Origin: Amborella trichopoda
Taxonomy: Eukaryota; Streptophyta; Magnoliopsida; Amborellales; Amborellaceae
Direction: 5' to 3'
NCBI RefSeq assembly: GCF_000471905.2
Contig: NW_006495906.1
Location: 2,152,430 to 2,216,429 of the forward strand
Length of the DNA: 64,000 nt
Below are positions 11,247-23,110 of this stretch, piece by piece. Positions within the stretch are counted from its first letter, which is position 1. Every line of letters starts with the position of its first letter. Below the pieces are notes generated by a model. It was not told the origin of the DNA and made no database searches. It saw only the letters and a list, made by a program, of their open reading frames with translations. The position numbers were made by a program, and so were the translations under genes.

Positions 11247-11372
11247 CTATTATGGGTTACAAAAAACCAAAAAATTCGATCATGGATTACAAAAAAACAA
11301 AAACAATTCAATCATGGATTACAAAAAAATCGAATCAAGTATTACAAAAAAATCTATCATGGATTACAACAA
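11247..11372 (+). repeat. 'atcatggattacaaaaaa' tandem repeat, about five units
   Basis: About five imperfect units of 25-31 bp (attatgggttac..., atcatggattac...) immediately right of the gap. Low complexity here is a likely reason for the gap. Confidence 0.7.
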
Positions 11373-11584
11373 AAAAAAAAAAAAAAAATTACCGTACGGA
11401 CTCGCCGATTCACTGTTCGGACTCGCTGATTCCGTACAGTGAATCGGCGATTCACTGTACAGAATCATCCTGTTCTCTCTAGAACCAGACGATTTCCGAT
11501 TTTTAGGCGATCCGGTCCCCTTTTCACGATTTCCGAGTCGAACCGGATGAGTCCAGTTCGACTCGGCGTTTTTTAAAACACTGG

Positions 11585-13888
11585 TATACACTATACAACT
11601 TTTCCTCATTTATTTTTGATGAAGTTTCTATAGGGCTTAAGGTTTATGAAAACAAAATAAAGCCTCACCTCAAATCCTCATTTGGAAAGCACTTTCGTCA
11701 TTAGAAATCTTCGTGATGGCTCTAAAATTAATTTCCAACACCAACTATAAATTTTGAAACTCAAAAAATGGTGTTGATCTTGTGGATATATGAACACCTA
11801 TGTTTAAGGCAAAATAATTGGTTTAGATTATTTGTTGCAATATACATTATTTTTAGGATTTAAAATTCTAATTTTTGTGCACAACCAAAATGCCAAGCTG
11901 AGATGATCGATTTAAAGCTTTTTCAACAATTGAATTGCAAATTTTGATGAGTTATGAGATGGCTTTACTTACTTTTATAGGGTTGCAACCCTATCAAATC
12001 ATTTTCTTTTATCTTTTTCCGAGGGATCATGAACTTTTTAAGTATATATAATGATCACTAATACGTAAAACTAACTAAATTTTAAAACTAAAAATAATAA
12101 TTTTTTTTTTGAGAAAAACTTTGAGACATTGATTTTTAGATTATTTTTTTTTTGTTTTTGTTTTTGTTTTGGAGGGGCCACCAACCTACATCCATCTAAG
12201 AAAATCGTGTGAGGCATCGAGGACAGAATGTAGTTATGTCCGTCTCACACTTTTCCATCTCTTTATGCTTCTGCACAACGAGTAATGAAAACATTTGAAT
12301 ACCAAAAGAGCACATATGGACATGCTCCTACAGGACCATAGTATACAACAACTCGTTTTAACAAAAACGTAACTTGGGAGGATTCATATTTGGTCCAGAA
12401 TGTTAGGATTCATCTAAGTAGCATCACATGATTATTTTCAAGAAAAAAAAATGGATTTTAAGGTTTTTAATATGTAGATCTTGTCCTCCCAAAATTGGAC
12501 AGTTCTTGTTCAATCATAGGATGTTTTCTTTTTTTGAGGCTCATAGAGAGTTCCTATTTTTATTTTATTTTCCTTGTTTGAGGTGGGTTCTAAGGTTCTA
12601 AAGGCTACACCAAAACTTGGGTCAAAAAAATATCCCTAACACGAGTTTTACACCAATGAAATAAATAAACAATATGCTCCTGGAGGAACAGAAAATGTTT
12701 TTGTATTCCAAAATTTGGCGAGTGGATAAAGTAAATACCTGGATCCAGTATTTTAAGATCCAAAATTTTCGATCGCTTACCCATTGTAACGATCCCGATC
12801 GACCGAACTAGTGGAAGTTAAAAAGTTACAAACAATAATTGAAGGACTAAATGGGGGATTCAAGGTGGGGGAATAGCCCACGCATTAAATCTGATCCGAA
12901 TAAGCACTTCTCAAACAAGAAACCAGTTTTAAAAACCCTTGTAGGTTATGAGGCTAATAGTAGAATTTAACCACTCCCTGGTGTTCTCAAACTCGGACGT
13001 TCCAACTCGAAACCGGCCGGTCAAATTGGAGTTGGCACTAGCTGATCCGATTTTTGCCAGTTTTGGTGTTCTAGCCTGTATATATATCCTAAAATGCAAA
13101 GAATTTATTTTAAATTTTTTTTATCATATTTTAAAAGAATGGAGAGTGTTTTGGCTATGAATACTTATATTTACATTGTTTTTTTTTTTTTGAAATTTTT
13201 TGAAAATACCAGTGGCACAAATCGATTTTTTTCACTACTTTTCAACTTCATTTGGATGTGCTTTATTTAATCAAGATTTAACTATATTTTTCATATTTTT
13301 TTAGATTTATTTTTGTATTTTTTAACACTTTTTGGACTAGTTTGGACCTACCAACTTATGGCAGTTGAAATGGCTGGGTCAATGATTACTCGGACCCCAC
13401 CTAGCCCTTGGTCGATTTTTGAGGCCGGTTTGATTTTTCGTACATTGCCACTCCATACTAGAATAAAAAATTTAGGAAATTAAAAAACTTCATTTTATTT
13501 TCTGGAAACCATTTCTAACAGCTCCTTCAAATTCATGAATAGCAGCCACTGCAAGCAATGTTAGAAATACATTTGAAAGTTATGAAATTCCCCTAATTTT
13601 CTTTAAAAAAAAAAAGAAAAGAAAAAAAAAAAGTAAGAACTCCTTCACATTTTCAAGAACTGCAGTAGTCCCATGCATGACTGCAAGGCCTACTCGCAGT
13701 AATCCCATACATGTATAATGTGTATATAATTCTGTGAAAAAAATTTAAAAGGCCCAATGGATATCCAATAATGGAAAAGTATACCTAGTGCTTGGACTTC
13801 AAGTTTGTGCTATTTGGTTTACTTTGAGCATCGGATTCTTCTTTACCTTATTCACATCGGACGGTTAAAATGTTAAACAAACTGTTTG
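11585..13888. other. AT-rich intergenic, no gene seen
   Basis: No coding evidence. Two patches (12,785-13,060 and 13,360-13,440) carry words such as 'aaaccggccggtcaaattgg' and 'ccagttttaaaaac', resembling interiors and ends of plant short TIR elements, but no matching pair of ends was found. Long homopolymer runs lie near 12,100-12,170 and 13,600-13,632. Confidence 0.45.
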
Positions 13889-13899
13889 AAACCTTAATG

Positions 13900-15075
13900 G
13901 TTTACTTGGAGAGAAAATTTGAAGAGCAAGAAATTAAAGATGTAGTCTTTGGCCTAGGCAGAGATGAAGCTCCTGGCCCAGTTGGTTACACAATGGTATT
14001 TTTTCAATTTTTTTGGGATATTTTAAAAGATGATATTGTTCAATTATTGAAAGAATATTATTGGAGGGATAAAATTAATATTGTCATGAATTCTACTTTT
14101 ATTGCTTTAATTCCAAAGAAAAATGTCATTACGGAGATCAAAGATATTCGGCCGATTAGTCTTATTGGTAGTCTTTATAAAATCATAGCAAAGATTTTTA
14201 GCTAATAGACTGCGCCAGGTTATTCACATGGTTATTAAATGACCACAATTAGCATTATTGAAGGATAGGCAAACTATGGATAGTATTTTGGTTGCACAAG
14301 AATGTATCCATTCAAGAATCAATGATGACAAACCGAGCCTTATTTGTAAGCTAGACTTTGAGAAGGCATATAATAAGGTTGATTGGGGGGTACTAAAAAG
14401 TATTATAGCTAAAATGGGTTTTTTTTCAATATGGAGATTATGGATTGATGGTTGCATGTCTTCTACCCATTTTTCTATTCTTGTTAATGGCAAACAACTG
14501 GTTTTTTCAAAGGATCAAGAGGATTAAGACAAGGGGACCCTCTTTCACCATTTTTATATACTTTGGTAGCTGAGAGCTTCAGTGTCTTGCTTAATGGATT
14601 GATAGTGCAAATGATCAAATCAAGTATTAATATAAGTAACAATGGTCTTATAGTATCACATTTACAGTATGATGATGCTATCATTATATTATATGATCAC
14701 ACAGTTAAGGAAATCACTTGCCTAAAGATTTTCTTGAAAAATGTGGAACTCTCAACTGAACTTAAAGTTAATTTGTATAAAATCAAGTTCATTGTTATTG
14801 GTTGTCCGCAAATGGTAGTTTCAAGAATGACACATTTATTAGGTTGTAGTGTTGAGTCCTTACCTTGTACATATTTGAGAATTTCTTTAGTGGATTCGAG
14901 GCCTCCAAGATCAATATGGGATCCGGTGGTGGAGAGACTTGACAAGAAACTGGACACTTGGAAAGATAAAACATTTTCTATAGGGGGAAGATATACATTG
15001 ATTAAATCCATTTTGTCCAACCTCCTAGTATATTTTATGTCCTTATTTAAGATGCCACAAGAAGTTAAAAAATAA
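13900..15075 (+). pseudogene. LINE reverse transcriptase remnant
   Basis: Three successive frames give the L1 RT blocks in order: APGPVGYTMVFF (usual APGPDGF) near 13,970; ALIPKK and IRPISLIGSLYKIIAKI near 14,100-14,190; LDFEKAYNKVDW near 14,350; GLRQGDPLSPFLYT near 14,523; and YDDA (usual FADD) near 14,669. The catalytic aspartates are therefore still visible. Stops end the first frame near 14,203, a frameshift lies near 14,520, and another stop ends the third frame at about 15,073. The N-terminal RT part and endonuclease are absent because of 5' truncation. It is the broken ORF2 of the LINE, not a host gene. Confidence 0.9.
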
Positions 15076-15266
15076 CTAGAGAGCATTATGAGAAATTTTT
15101 TGTGGGGAGATGACATAAAATGGAAAAGATTTCATCTGGTGAGTTGGACAAAGTTTGTAAACCAATGAAGGAGGGGGGATTGAGTGTTAGGACATTGAAA
15201 CATATGAATTCGGCACTTTTAGTTAAATAGTGGTAGAGAATCCATATACAATCTGAGTCTTTTTGG

Positions 15267-16070
15267 GTGGTTGTTCTGAGAGATAAATATGGAATGGATT
15301 TGAACTTTTACCTCATTAAAAATCCAAGAAATAAGATAAGTTTGTCTCATGTTTGGAGAGGTATTGACCATGAGAGATCTGTGTATCTACGACAATTCCG
15401 AAAAATAGTGGGGAATGGAGAATTCACTCTCTTTTGGTTTGACAAATAGATTAGAGATGAACCGTTGAGATATCTTTTTCCTGAGGTTTACTCAAAAGCT
15501 TTAAAACCACTGGTATCTGTCAATGAGGCTAGTAGGGGAGTGTATATTAATATTGTTTCGTCCATTCTTTGCAGGTACAGGACAGGTGCAGACATATTCA
15601 TTGAGGAGTATCGGACATTGTTGGAATTATTTAATGACACAAATTTGACTCCAAATATGGATGATAGCTTTATTTTGGATCTTACCTCTTCGGGAGATTT
15701 TTCGGTTAAATCAATCTATAATCTATTATTTTGTGATCGCCGGAGAGAGTTGAATACTAGTTTATTCAAGATTAAGGCATTGCATGTGCCTCTTGAAGTG
15801 AAGCTATTCTTATTGATCTTGTGTCAAGATAAATTAGCAATTGTTGACAACTTGAGAAATAGAGGGTTTATTATCACCAATATACGTATTATATGCAAAG
15901 ATAATGATGAAACTTCGCAACATCTTTTCCTCTCATGCTCTTTTGTTATATATCTTTGGGATTGGTCTCGGCAGTGCCTCAATCTGTCATTACCTTTGCC
16001 CCAAAATGTCAGAGCTCTTCTTGAACAATGGATCACACCCGATATTTCAAAGATGAGAACTATTCTTTGA
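15267..16070 (+). pseudogene. LINE ORF2 middle and zf-RVT region
   Basis: Continues ORF2 after the RT. Phrases typical of the region between RT and RNase H in plant L1 elements appear: VWRGI near 15,350, GDFSVKSIYNLL near 15,692-15,727, and HLFLSCSFVIYLW near 15,920-15,958, the zf-RVT core in which one of the usual cysteines is not seen. A stop near 15,448 separates two same-strand frames. Confidence 0.8.
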
Positions 16071-16250
16071 AGATCTATTTGGGTTAACCTGATTCGGAAT
16101 GTGTGCAAGGAAAGAAATAGAAGAGTATTTGATAGTATAAATAAAGATCTGTCTACATTAAAATCGAATATTTTGGTAGTTGTAGCTAATTAGTTCCTTG
16201 GAAATAAGGATAATGGATTTATTCGTAAAAGTCTTATTATTGGCAATCCC

Positions 16251-16532
16251 TTGGCAGTGGCTGCTAAGGTTGTTTGGATATCACCACCAGTGAACTCCTT
16301 CAAACTTAATTTTGATGGAAGTTCAATTGGCAATCCAGGGCCAGCTGGTTATGGTGGACACATCAGAAATAATTTGGGTCACATTATATTTTTTTATTCG
16401 GGTCCTTGTGGTATCACAACAGCAAACGAGGTGAAAGCACGAGGTCTATTAGAAGATTTGAAATTGCTATGTACTTTGGAAGGGGGATGGATTATCGAAG
16501 GAGGCTCGGCAAATGTCATTGCCCGGAGTTAG
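16251..16532 (+). pseudogene. LINE C-terminal RNase H remnant
   Basis: RNase H fold signature: FKLNFDGSSIGNPGPAGYGG near 16,300-16,359 with the first catalytic Asp, then NEVKARGLL with the Glu near 16,425-16,450. The third acidic site, usually ESDS, reads EGGS near 16,497-16,508, so one catalytic residue is lost. The frame shifts to the alternative frame shortly after. It is followed by a short 3' UTR and poly-A. Confidence 0.85.
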
Positions 16533-16791
16533 AGAAAGGCCAATATTCTTTGGAGATTAAGGACTATTTTTCATCAAATTTGGGATATTTTGTCAACCTC
16601 TATGGCAATGGTCTAACGTTGTTATAGAGAGGCGCATGAAGATGCCAATGTTCTTACCAAAGGAGGAGTCCACACTCCCTCTCTGTTGGTTACTTCATTT
16701 CTGTAATCCGTATCTTTTCTTGAACATCTTATATTTTATTTAAGAATTAATGATAAGTCGTACATTACCGTTAAAAAAAAAAACCTTAATG

Positions 16792-17416
16792 CTAGGGTAG
16801 TATACAAACTCTTATCACAATGAACAAGAAGAAGAAGGAAAAAGAAAAACAGAAAAGGAAACATCCTGTGGATAGATGCACCTTCTACGCACATGCAACT
16901 ATACAATATCTATATTCCAAGGATCTAGTTGAAAAAAAATTCAAAAAATAGAATATGGTTGTTGCATGAAAACGAAAGCCCTTCTATTAGTAATGGATGG
17001 GCCTATTGACAAGGTATAATGTTGCGGTGAGTGGAGCCAAAACAAAGGGTTGTAAAATGGTTTCATGGAATGGCGGGCCATTGATGAGGCTGGTTGGCTC
17101 CACTTATAAAAACTAGGGCTTGGGCCACGAGAGCGAGCTCGGGCGGTGGCACTGTTGCCCTAGGCGTGGATCTGAACTTGGGCTAGGGCTGCAGCATAGT
17201 GGTCGGGCAGTGTTCTAGCAGGCCTTATAGGGACCCAGGCTAGGCTTGGGTTAGGGCTGGCAACGGATCTCATTTCATACTAATTAAACAAAAAAAATAA
17301 AGCAAAAAAGATGGTTGCAGATTGTATGGGTCGAAGATGCACATCATGATCATGCATGGGTCATAGAAACATGATTTATTTAATTTCATAAATTAATATC
17401 ACTAACATACCATCTT
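16792..17416. other. Intergenic, no gene seen
   Basis: Contains a GC-richer patch (17,060-17,260) with repeated 'gggctagggct' / 'cttgggctaggg' words, probably a decayed repeat. No coding frame is supported. Confidence 0.45.
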
Positions 17417-17720
17417 TGATGTAGAATAAATTTTACAGGGAAAAAAAATCCAACAATCTATTCATTAAAAAAATTAAAAGTCCTTGCTTAGAGCAAATCC
17501 TAATTCTAATTGAAATCGAAGTCGCAAGTCAAATTTGTAACGATATTCTTATCCCTCATAAGATAAAATATTCTTTAAAGCACTCTAATTACTTTTTCAA
17601 ACAACTCCTAAAATTTTTAAATATATAAAAAAACCTAAAATCCCTAAAAAAAATAAAAATAATGAAAAAGACCCTAATTTCTAAAAAATGTCCTTAAATT
17701 TAATAAAAAATAAAATAACA
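17417..17720 (-). repeat. 3' LTR of the old minus-strand element
   Basis: Direct-repeat partner of 18,713-19,091. Ends TG...CA when read on the minus strand. Confidence 0.55.
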
Positions 17721-18712
17721 GGCATATTGTCCTGCGTCTATCTCCCCTATTTGAAAAAAACTCGTCATCAAGTTTTGAAATAAGCTAAGATAAATTTTGT
17801 GTTGGGCCCATAACCTTCTTCTATCTGAACATTATGCTTCAATTTTTGGGATCTATGCATCATTCCCCAAATCAAAACACAATAATTGTGTATTGGAATT
17901 GGGTCTTTGAAATCAACAAATATATTTGTAAATGCTTTTAAAAAAACTCGAGTAAACGGTCATTATATGTCGATGAAATTAAATGTGACATTATACTCTA
18001 TTCAGTAACGCAAACAGTTGAAATCACATTAGTTCAACCACATACCCGTTGAAATAGCCTTATTTCATACGTAAAACATACCATTGTACTAAATTTGATA
18101 GTCAAACTAACAATTTCACTCGTTGATTCTCCTGGGATCCTTTCATCTTTTTGCTTCTTCTTTTTTTTGTCAAAGATAAAATCTCCTACAAGATCTTATT
18201 CTTCATCTATGCATACATTAAAGATTGATGGCGAAACCTAATCTACAACATGATGATTTTGGCAAAAACTTCTCTTATGTCTAGGTCGCTTATTGTTTTT
18301 CTCTGCACCCGACTCCTCAAGTGGAACACAATAGTGAAATGGGTTGTACTTCACATTTTCTTGGGCAGAAATATCACCATTTTACCCACAAGAGATGCCC
18401 GCAAGTTGTCATGCAAGCTGCTTGACTTGCCTCCTAAGAACTTCAATTTCTTCATCTCTGGCACCAAAAGGTAGATCTATGAGAGTTCCCCTTCTTCGAC
18501 CCCTTGATAGGTTCATCAAAATACAAATCCTAGGTAGGGAATCAAGAAAACTTAGATGAAATCAGCAAGAACTAGGGTGAATTGGGAAAATCTTGGGCTC
18601 AAATCAACAAACTTTAGGCTGAAATCAGCAATCCATGGCCTAAAATCAGCATACCTTATATTTGACTGCAAATTCATACCCTTGTATGAATCCTTGGCTC
18701 TAATACCTATTT

Positions 18713-19091
18713 ATGCAGAAAGAATTCCTCAAGGAAGAACATCTAATAATCTATTGATTGGAAAATTAAATAGGAAACCTACAAGTCAGGCTTAAATAGT
18801 TATTCCTTGATTAGAACACAAAATGATCTCAAAACCCAGGTCTCTAATCTAATTTCTCAAGTATTTGTAATAAAAGATATTTTATAGGACCTAAGAAATC
18901 CTAACTCTAACATATAACTAATTAAAATAAAATTTGTAATAATATTTTTATCCCTTGATGCAACAAAATATTCCATAAATACTCTAACTACTTTCCTAAC
19001 AACTCCTAAAATCTTAAACATATAAAAAATCTTAAAATGCGTAAACAGAATTAAAAGCTATAAAAACAAACCCTAAAATTACAAAAATACA
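18713..19091 (-). repeat. 5' LTR of the old minus-strand element
   Basis: Partner of 17,417-17,720; the primer-binding site lies six bases inside it at 18,694-18,707. Its outer edge almost touches the next LTR (19,098). Confidence 0.55.
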
Positions 19092-19097
19092 TCTCTA

Positions 19098-21887
19098 TGG
19101 TTAGGTGCCTCGATCTCATCCTCCAGATCTGGATGATCGGGAGGTACATCTTGGGTTTCAGGGGGAACCCGGGACTTTGAGATCGCTCTCTTGGGAACCT
19201 CGCTCAAGATCAAGGGCAGGTGCACCAACCGATGAGAGAGGAATTTAAGGTGGGTTTGAGACTTACGCGGGCTGGCTCTCGTGGGCACCCTCTTAGATCA
19301 TGAAGAAAGTCCCCCCAGCCATAGAATTGGCTCAAAATCGCTTCCCTTGGCTTGTATTCTCCTGTTTCTGCAATCACACACACATGGTTAATTTTACAAG
19401 ACAAGTGGGCTAAAAGAGACCCCACTTTGTCTTTCAACGAATATACACAAGTGTGCACATCCAAGAGAAGAATGGATAAGAAAATAGATGAAAGAAGAGG
19501 AAAGAGGTAGATTGGAGGAGTTTTGACTAGGTGGCGAGACTAACACGACAGCTAGATCAGCAATTGATTGATCCGTCGTGGTAGCAAAATGAGCACGGTA
19601 ACTTGATTGACACATCAGGAATAGTGTTAGACGTCAAAGCGATCATCAGCAAGCCTGGCACAATGGCTAGCCAATCGTGGTAGTAAAGCGGGCAAGGTGA
19701 TTAAGACCGGCTCAACGACACTACTACTAGACGATAAGACTACCATGGTAATGTTTTATCTCAATCTCTCTTGGTCAAATGAGAGAGAGAGAAAAGAAAG
19801 AAGAGAGAGATAAACAGAGACATGCACAGTATTACCGATGTTGTGCGTTGGAGAAGAAGAAGAGATGAGCAATGAAAGAGAAGAGGAACAAAGAGTGAAG
19901 AAAGAAGAAAAGGGAAAGAATGAAGAAGAAGAAAAAGAGAGAGAAGAAAGAAAGGAGAACCTAGACGGCGATGATAGAGAAGATAGGAAAGAATATGGAC
20001 GACAATGAGCTTCCGCCGTTCATGTGAGAAGAAGAAGAAAGAAAAGACACGAGCGGCGATGTGCTTCCGCTTCCATGTCAAATGGAGAAGAAGAGAGAAA
20101 AGACATAGATGACGATGGTGTTTCTGTCATCCATGTCAGATGGAGAAGAAGAGAGAAAAGATATGAGTGGTGATGTGCTTCCGCCGTCCATGTCAGATAG
20201 AGAAGAAGAGAGAGAAGACATGATCAGCGATGTTCTTCCGCCTTCTGTGTCAGATGGAGAAGAAGAGAGGAAAAACATGGGCGACGATGTGCTTATGTCG
20301 TCCGTGTCAGAAGAAAAAGAGAGAGAAGACATAGGCGGCCATGGTGTTTCCACCGTCCGTGTCAGAGGAAGAAGAGAGGGGACATGGGCAGCGATGGTGT
20401 TTCCACGGTCCATGATAGAGAATTAAACAAGGAGACTCTTATAGAGGCCAAGCTTGCCACTTGGGTTAAGGCCCGGCTCACTGTTCACATCCCTGAAACA
20501 AAAAGACATCATCATGCTAGACGATAGGTTCCACCATGTATGAACATAGAGGGAGGAGAAAGAAAGAGAGAGCAGAGAGGAAAGGAGAGAGGGGAAAAAA
20601 AACGGAAAGATGAAGAGAGAGAGAAGGTAAGTAGATAAAAAAGATTAGAGACAAACTAGGAAAGATAAATGTGAGAAGAGAGAGAAATAGAGAGAAAAGA
20701 GGAAAGAGAAAGATAGATAGAGATAAGAGTGAGAAGAGAAAAGAGAAGGAGAGAGAAAGAGAGAGATGAGATATGAGAGAGAAAGAGAGATGAGAGATGA
20801 GAGGGAAAGAGAGAGATGGGAGAAAAGAGGATGAGAGAGAAAGAGAGATAAAAGAAGGAAAGAGAGAGAAAAGATGAGGAGAGAGAAATTACGTTACTGA
20901 AGGATACTGGCCCTTTTTTTCTCTCTTCTCTCTCTCTCTCTCTCCAAGACGTACCCACAATTTGAATGTGAAAGCTCTCAAATTTTATTAATGAGTATTG
21001 AATAATCAAAGGTTTTTTAACAATTGTGTTTAGCATGTACTTATATAATTGAGCCCAAACATGGGTGGATACCCAAAAACTACCTAAATTGATGATATTT
21101 ATAATTTAATTGAATTAAAAGAAATTTTAAAATTGGGTGTAAAATGATTGTTTTACCCCTACCCAACAATGTGTGAAATTTTAAAACAGTACTTACTGCT
21201 GCCCTAGAACTTGATCTTTCGTGGATGATCCAGAGTTGCTCAGATATCCGTTTGAATGAAAGGTGATTGTTTTCTTGCAGGGCTCAGCATGGCGATTGAT
21301 TGATACCAACTTCGAGCAGTGGATCATGTTTTAAATCATGATCATGCGACTCGAAATTTTGGATGAATCTTGCAAATTTTGAATCGATAGTGTGTTTGTT
21401 TCTTGATGTTTTTCCATGATTTCTTCATTGTATTGCACTGAGCATGCCGTCACGATCGCGTGGCAATAAATGCAGCTCGATTTCGTGCTCGGGCGAAGAT
21501 TTTGTGGGCTTGAATTTTTTATCGAAATTTGGAAATCCGATGACCGGAATTTACAGCAGCTTTGATGCCTCTATGTGTGAAATCCAACCGTTCATCGTAG
21601 GTGAGGTTCGGACCAGAGATAGCCTCGAACCTTACTCACATAAGGTGAGGTTCGGACCAGAGATAGCCTCGATTGGTTACACGTGCATCGTGATTTGGCC
21701 GCTCGAGTGAGGCATGCTGCTGCTCAATTTTCTGCAACTATCTTCACAAATCATCAAATCATCTTTTTTTTTCTCTTTGCTCAGGTATCGTCATGGGTCG
21801 TGCCACATAGAAAAACACTCATCTTGATGAGATGAACATGTCCACTAAATTTGAGAGCGATCTGACTCAGAATGAGTGAGATACAGG
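19098..21887 (-). repeat. Tat-type Gypsy LTR, copy A (partial)
   Basis: Begins with plus-strand tggttaggtgc (the LTR 3' end, read on minus). It matches copy B (21,888 on) and the LTR at 55,540-58,228 through successive blocks: 'gatgagagaggaatttaagg', the purine-rich minisatellite, a TATA box near 21,045 (cttatataattgag), and the 'ttgataccaacttcgagc' block. It stops at about 21,887 where copy B starts, so the 5' third of this LTR is absent. Non-coding. A solo or truncated LTR fossil. Confidence 0.75.
20000..20430. repeat. ~57-bp minisatellite in LTR copy A (about 8 units)
   Basis: Unit of the form 'gatgtgcttccgccgtccatgtcagatgg' followed by a purine-rich half (agaagaagagagagaagaca). Units recur about every 54-59 bp from ~19,998 to ~20,394. 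Confidence 0.8.
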
Positions 21888-22649
21888 TGGTTAGGTGCTT
21901 TGATCTATCCCTCTAGATCTAGATGATCGGGCGCACGCATCTCAAGTTTCAAGGAAACCCAGGACTTGAGATCGCTCTCTCAGGAACCTTGATTAAAATC
22001 AAGGGCAGGTAGACCAATCGATGAGAGAGGAATTTAAGGTGAGTTTGAGACTTACTCAAACTGGCTCGCGTGGGCGCCCTCTTAGATCATGAAGACAACC
22101 CCTCAGTCATAAAACTGGTTCGAAATCGCCTCCCTTGACATGTATTATCTTGTTTCTCCCTTTAGGGAACGTACGTAGGTGTGCACGTTCAAAAAAAGAG
22201 GAAGATAAAAGTGAGAGAAGGAAGATTAGGATTAGAAGAATTTGACCAGATGGTGAGACCGACGCAGTGACTAAACTAGTAAGGAATTGACCTGGAATGG
22301 TAGTAAAACAGGCTCGGTGACTCAGACCGTCTTAACAGAATTACTACTAAACGACAATACGAATACCGACTAGCTAGACACAATGGCTAGTCTATTGTGG
22401 TGATAAAGAGAGCACAGTAACTCTGACAGGCACAATGACATTACGGCTAAACGACATGGCTATCATGGAAAGTCAGTCTCTACCCCTCTTAATCAAACGA
22501 AAGAGTAAAAGAAAGAATAGAGCTCAAAGAGAGAGAGAAAAGAAGAAGGATAAGAGAATAGAAAGAAGGGGAAAAAGAGAAGGAATGAGAAGAAAAGCGT
22601 GAGAGAGGATAGAGGAAAAAGAAAAGGTCAAGACAGACACCGACGACAA

Positions 22650-22908
22650 TGAGGGAAGGAGAGAGAAAGCTTAGATGGCGTTGTGTCGCCGTCGGTTGTG
22701 ACGAGTAGGGAGAAGAAAGAAGAGACGCAGGTGGCGATGAGATGAGGAGAAAGAAGACTCAGATAGCGATGGCTTCCGTCGGCTATGACGTGAGGAAGAA
22801 AAGTGACGAAACACATATGGCAGCAGGCTTTCGCCGGCTGTGACATGAGGAAGAAGAAAGAGAAAGAACACAGGCCACGATGTACTAACACCATTTGTGA
22901 CAGAAAAG

Positions 22909-22942
<34 letters not shown>

Positions 22943-23110
22943 AACACAGGCGGTGATAGGCTTGCGTCGGCTGTGACAGAAGAAAGAAGAGAGGGAAAGA
23001 ACATAGGCGGCGATACGTTGTGCCGGTTGTGACAAAAAAGAAGAAAGAGAGAGAAAACATAGGTGGCGATAGGCTTGCGTCGGCTATGACAGAAGAGAGA
23101 AGGGAGAAAA
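22650..23110. repeat. ~57-bp minisatellite in LTR copy B (about 9 units)
   Basis: Same purine-rich/GCCG unit type as in copies A and D ('aggcggcgataggcttgcgtcggctgtgacagaagaa'-like), less regular, with a pure GA run inside one unit. Confidence 0.7.

Larger units (their letters stand above)
10943..11584. mobile_element. Short terminal-inverted-repeat DNA element (MITE-like) with flanking TATACA
   Basis: The left end CCAATGGTTTAAAAAACG and the reverse complement of the right end, CCAGTGTTTTAAAAAACG, match at 16 of 18 bases. Both ends are flanked by TATACA (10,937-10,942 and 11,585-11,590), a probable target-site duplication. Length is 642 bp including the 242-base gap. No transposase is visible. 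The interior has CGATTC/GATCCG-rich words and a perfect 12-bp inverted repeat (GCCGATTCACTG at 11,404-11,415; its complement at 11,437-11,448). The superfamily is unclear: a 6-bp duplication fits neither hAT (8) nor Mutator (9-11) unless its edges have mutated. Confidence 0.7.
13900..16782 (+). mobile_element. 5'-truncated L1-type LINE with target-site duplications
   Basis: A non-LTR retrotransposon remnant: reverse transcriptase, zf-RVT region, then C-terminal RNase H, followed by a 3' UTR and an A-run (16,773-16,783). It is flanked by AAACCTTAATG at 13,889-13,899 and 16,781-16,791; the last eight bases are unambiguous, the first A's merge with the tail. The upstream half (ORF1, endonuclease, start of RT) is missing, the usual result of incomplete target-primed reverse transcription. 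Domain order is that of plant L1 elements with an added RNase H. Several frameshifts and stops make it inactive. Confidence 0.92.
17417..19091 (-). mobile_element. Old, small minus-strand LTR element (Gypsy-like, mostly deleted)
   Basis: Two diverged direct repeats (17,417-17,720 and 18,713-19,091) share many words, such as 'aacaactcctaaaat' and 'caaattctaactctaa'-like blocks. On the minus strand they begin TGTTATTTT / TGTATTTTT. Just inside the right LTR, plus-strand 'ttggctctaatacc' (18,694-18,707) is the complement of a tRNA-Met-type primer site. Next to the left LTR, minus-strand 'gatgacgagtttttttc' resembles the end of a Gypsy pol gene. The interior of ~1 kb has no domains. LTRs differ by roughly a quarter of sites by eye, so it is ancient; it is a fossil. 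Confidence 0.6.

Noticed and set aside
10679-11442. Long open frames on both strands across 10,679-11,442
   Set aside because: They consist largely of the N gap; no real coding signal on either side.
12911-13440. Possible second TIR element with 'ccagttttaaaaac' and CCGG-rich words
   Set aside because: Only one end resembles the TIR; no matching opposite end or flanking duplication was found.
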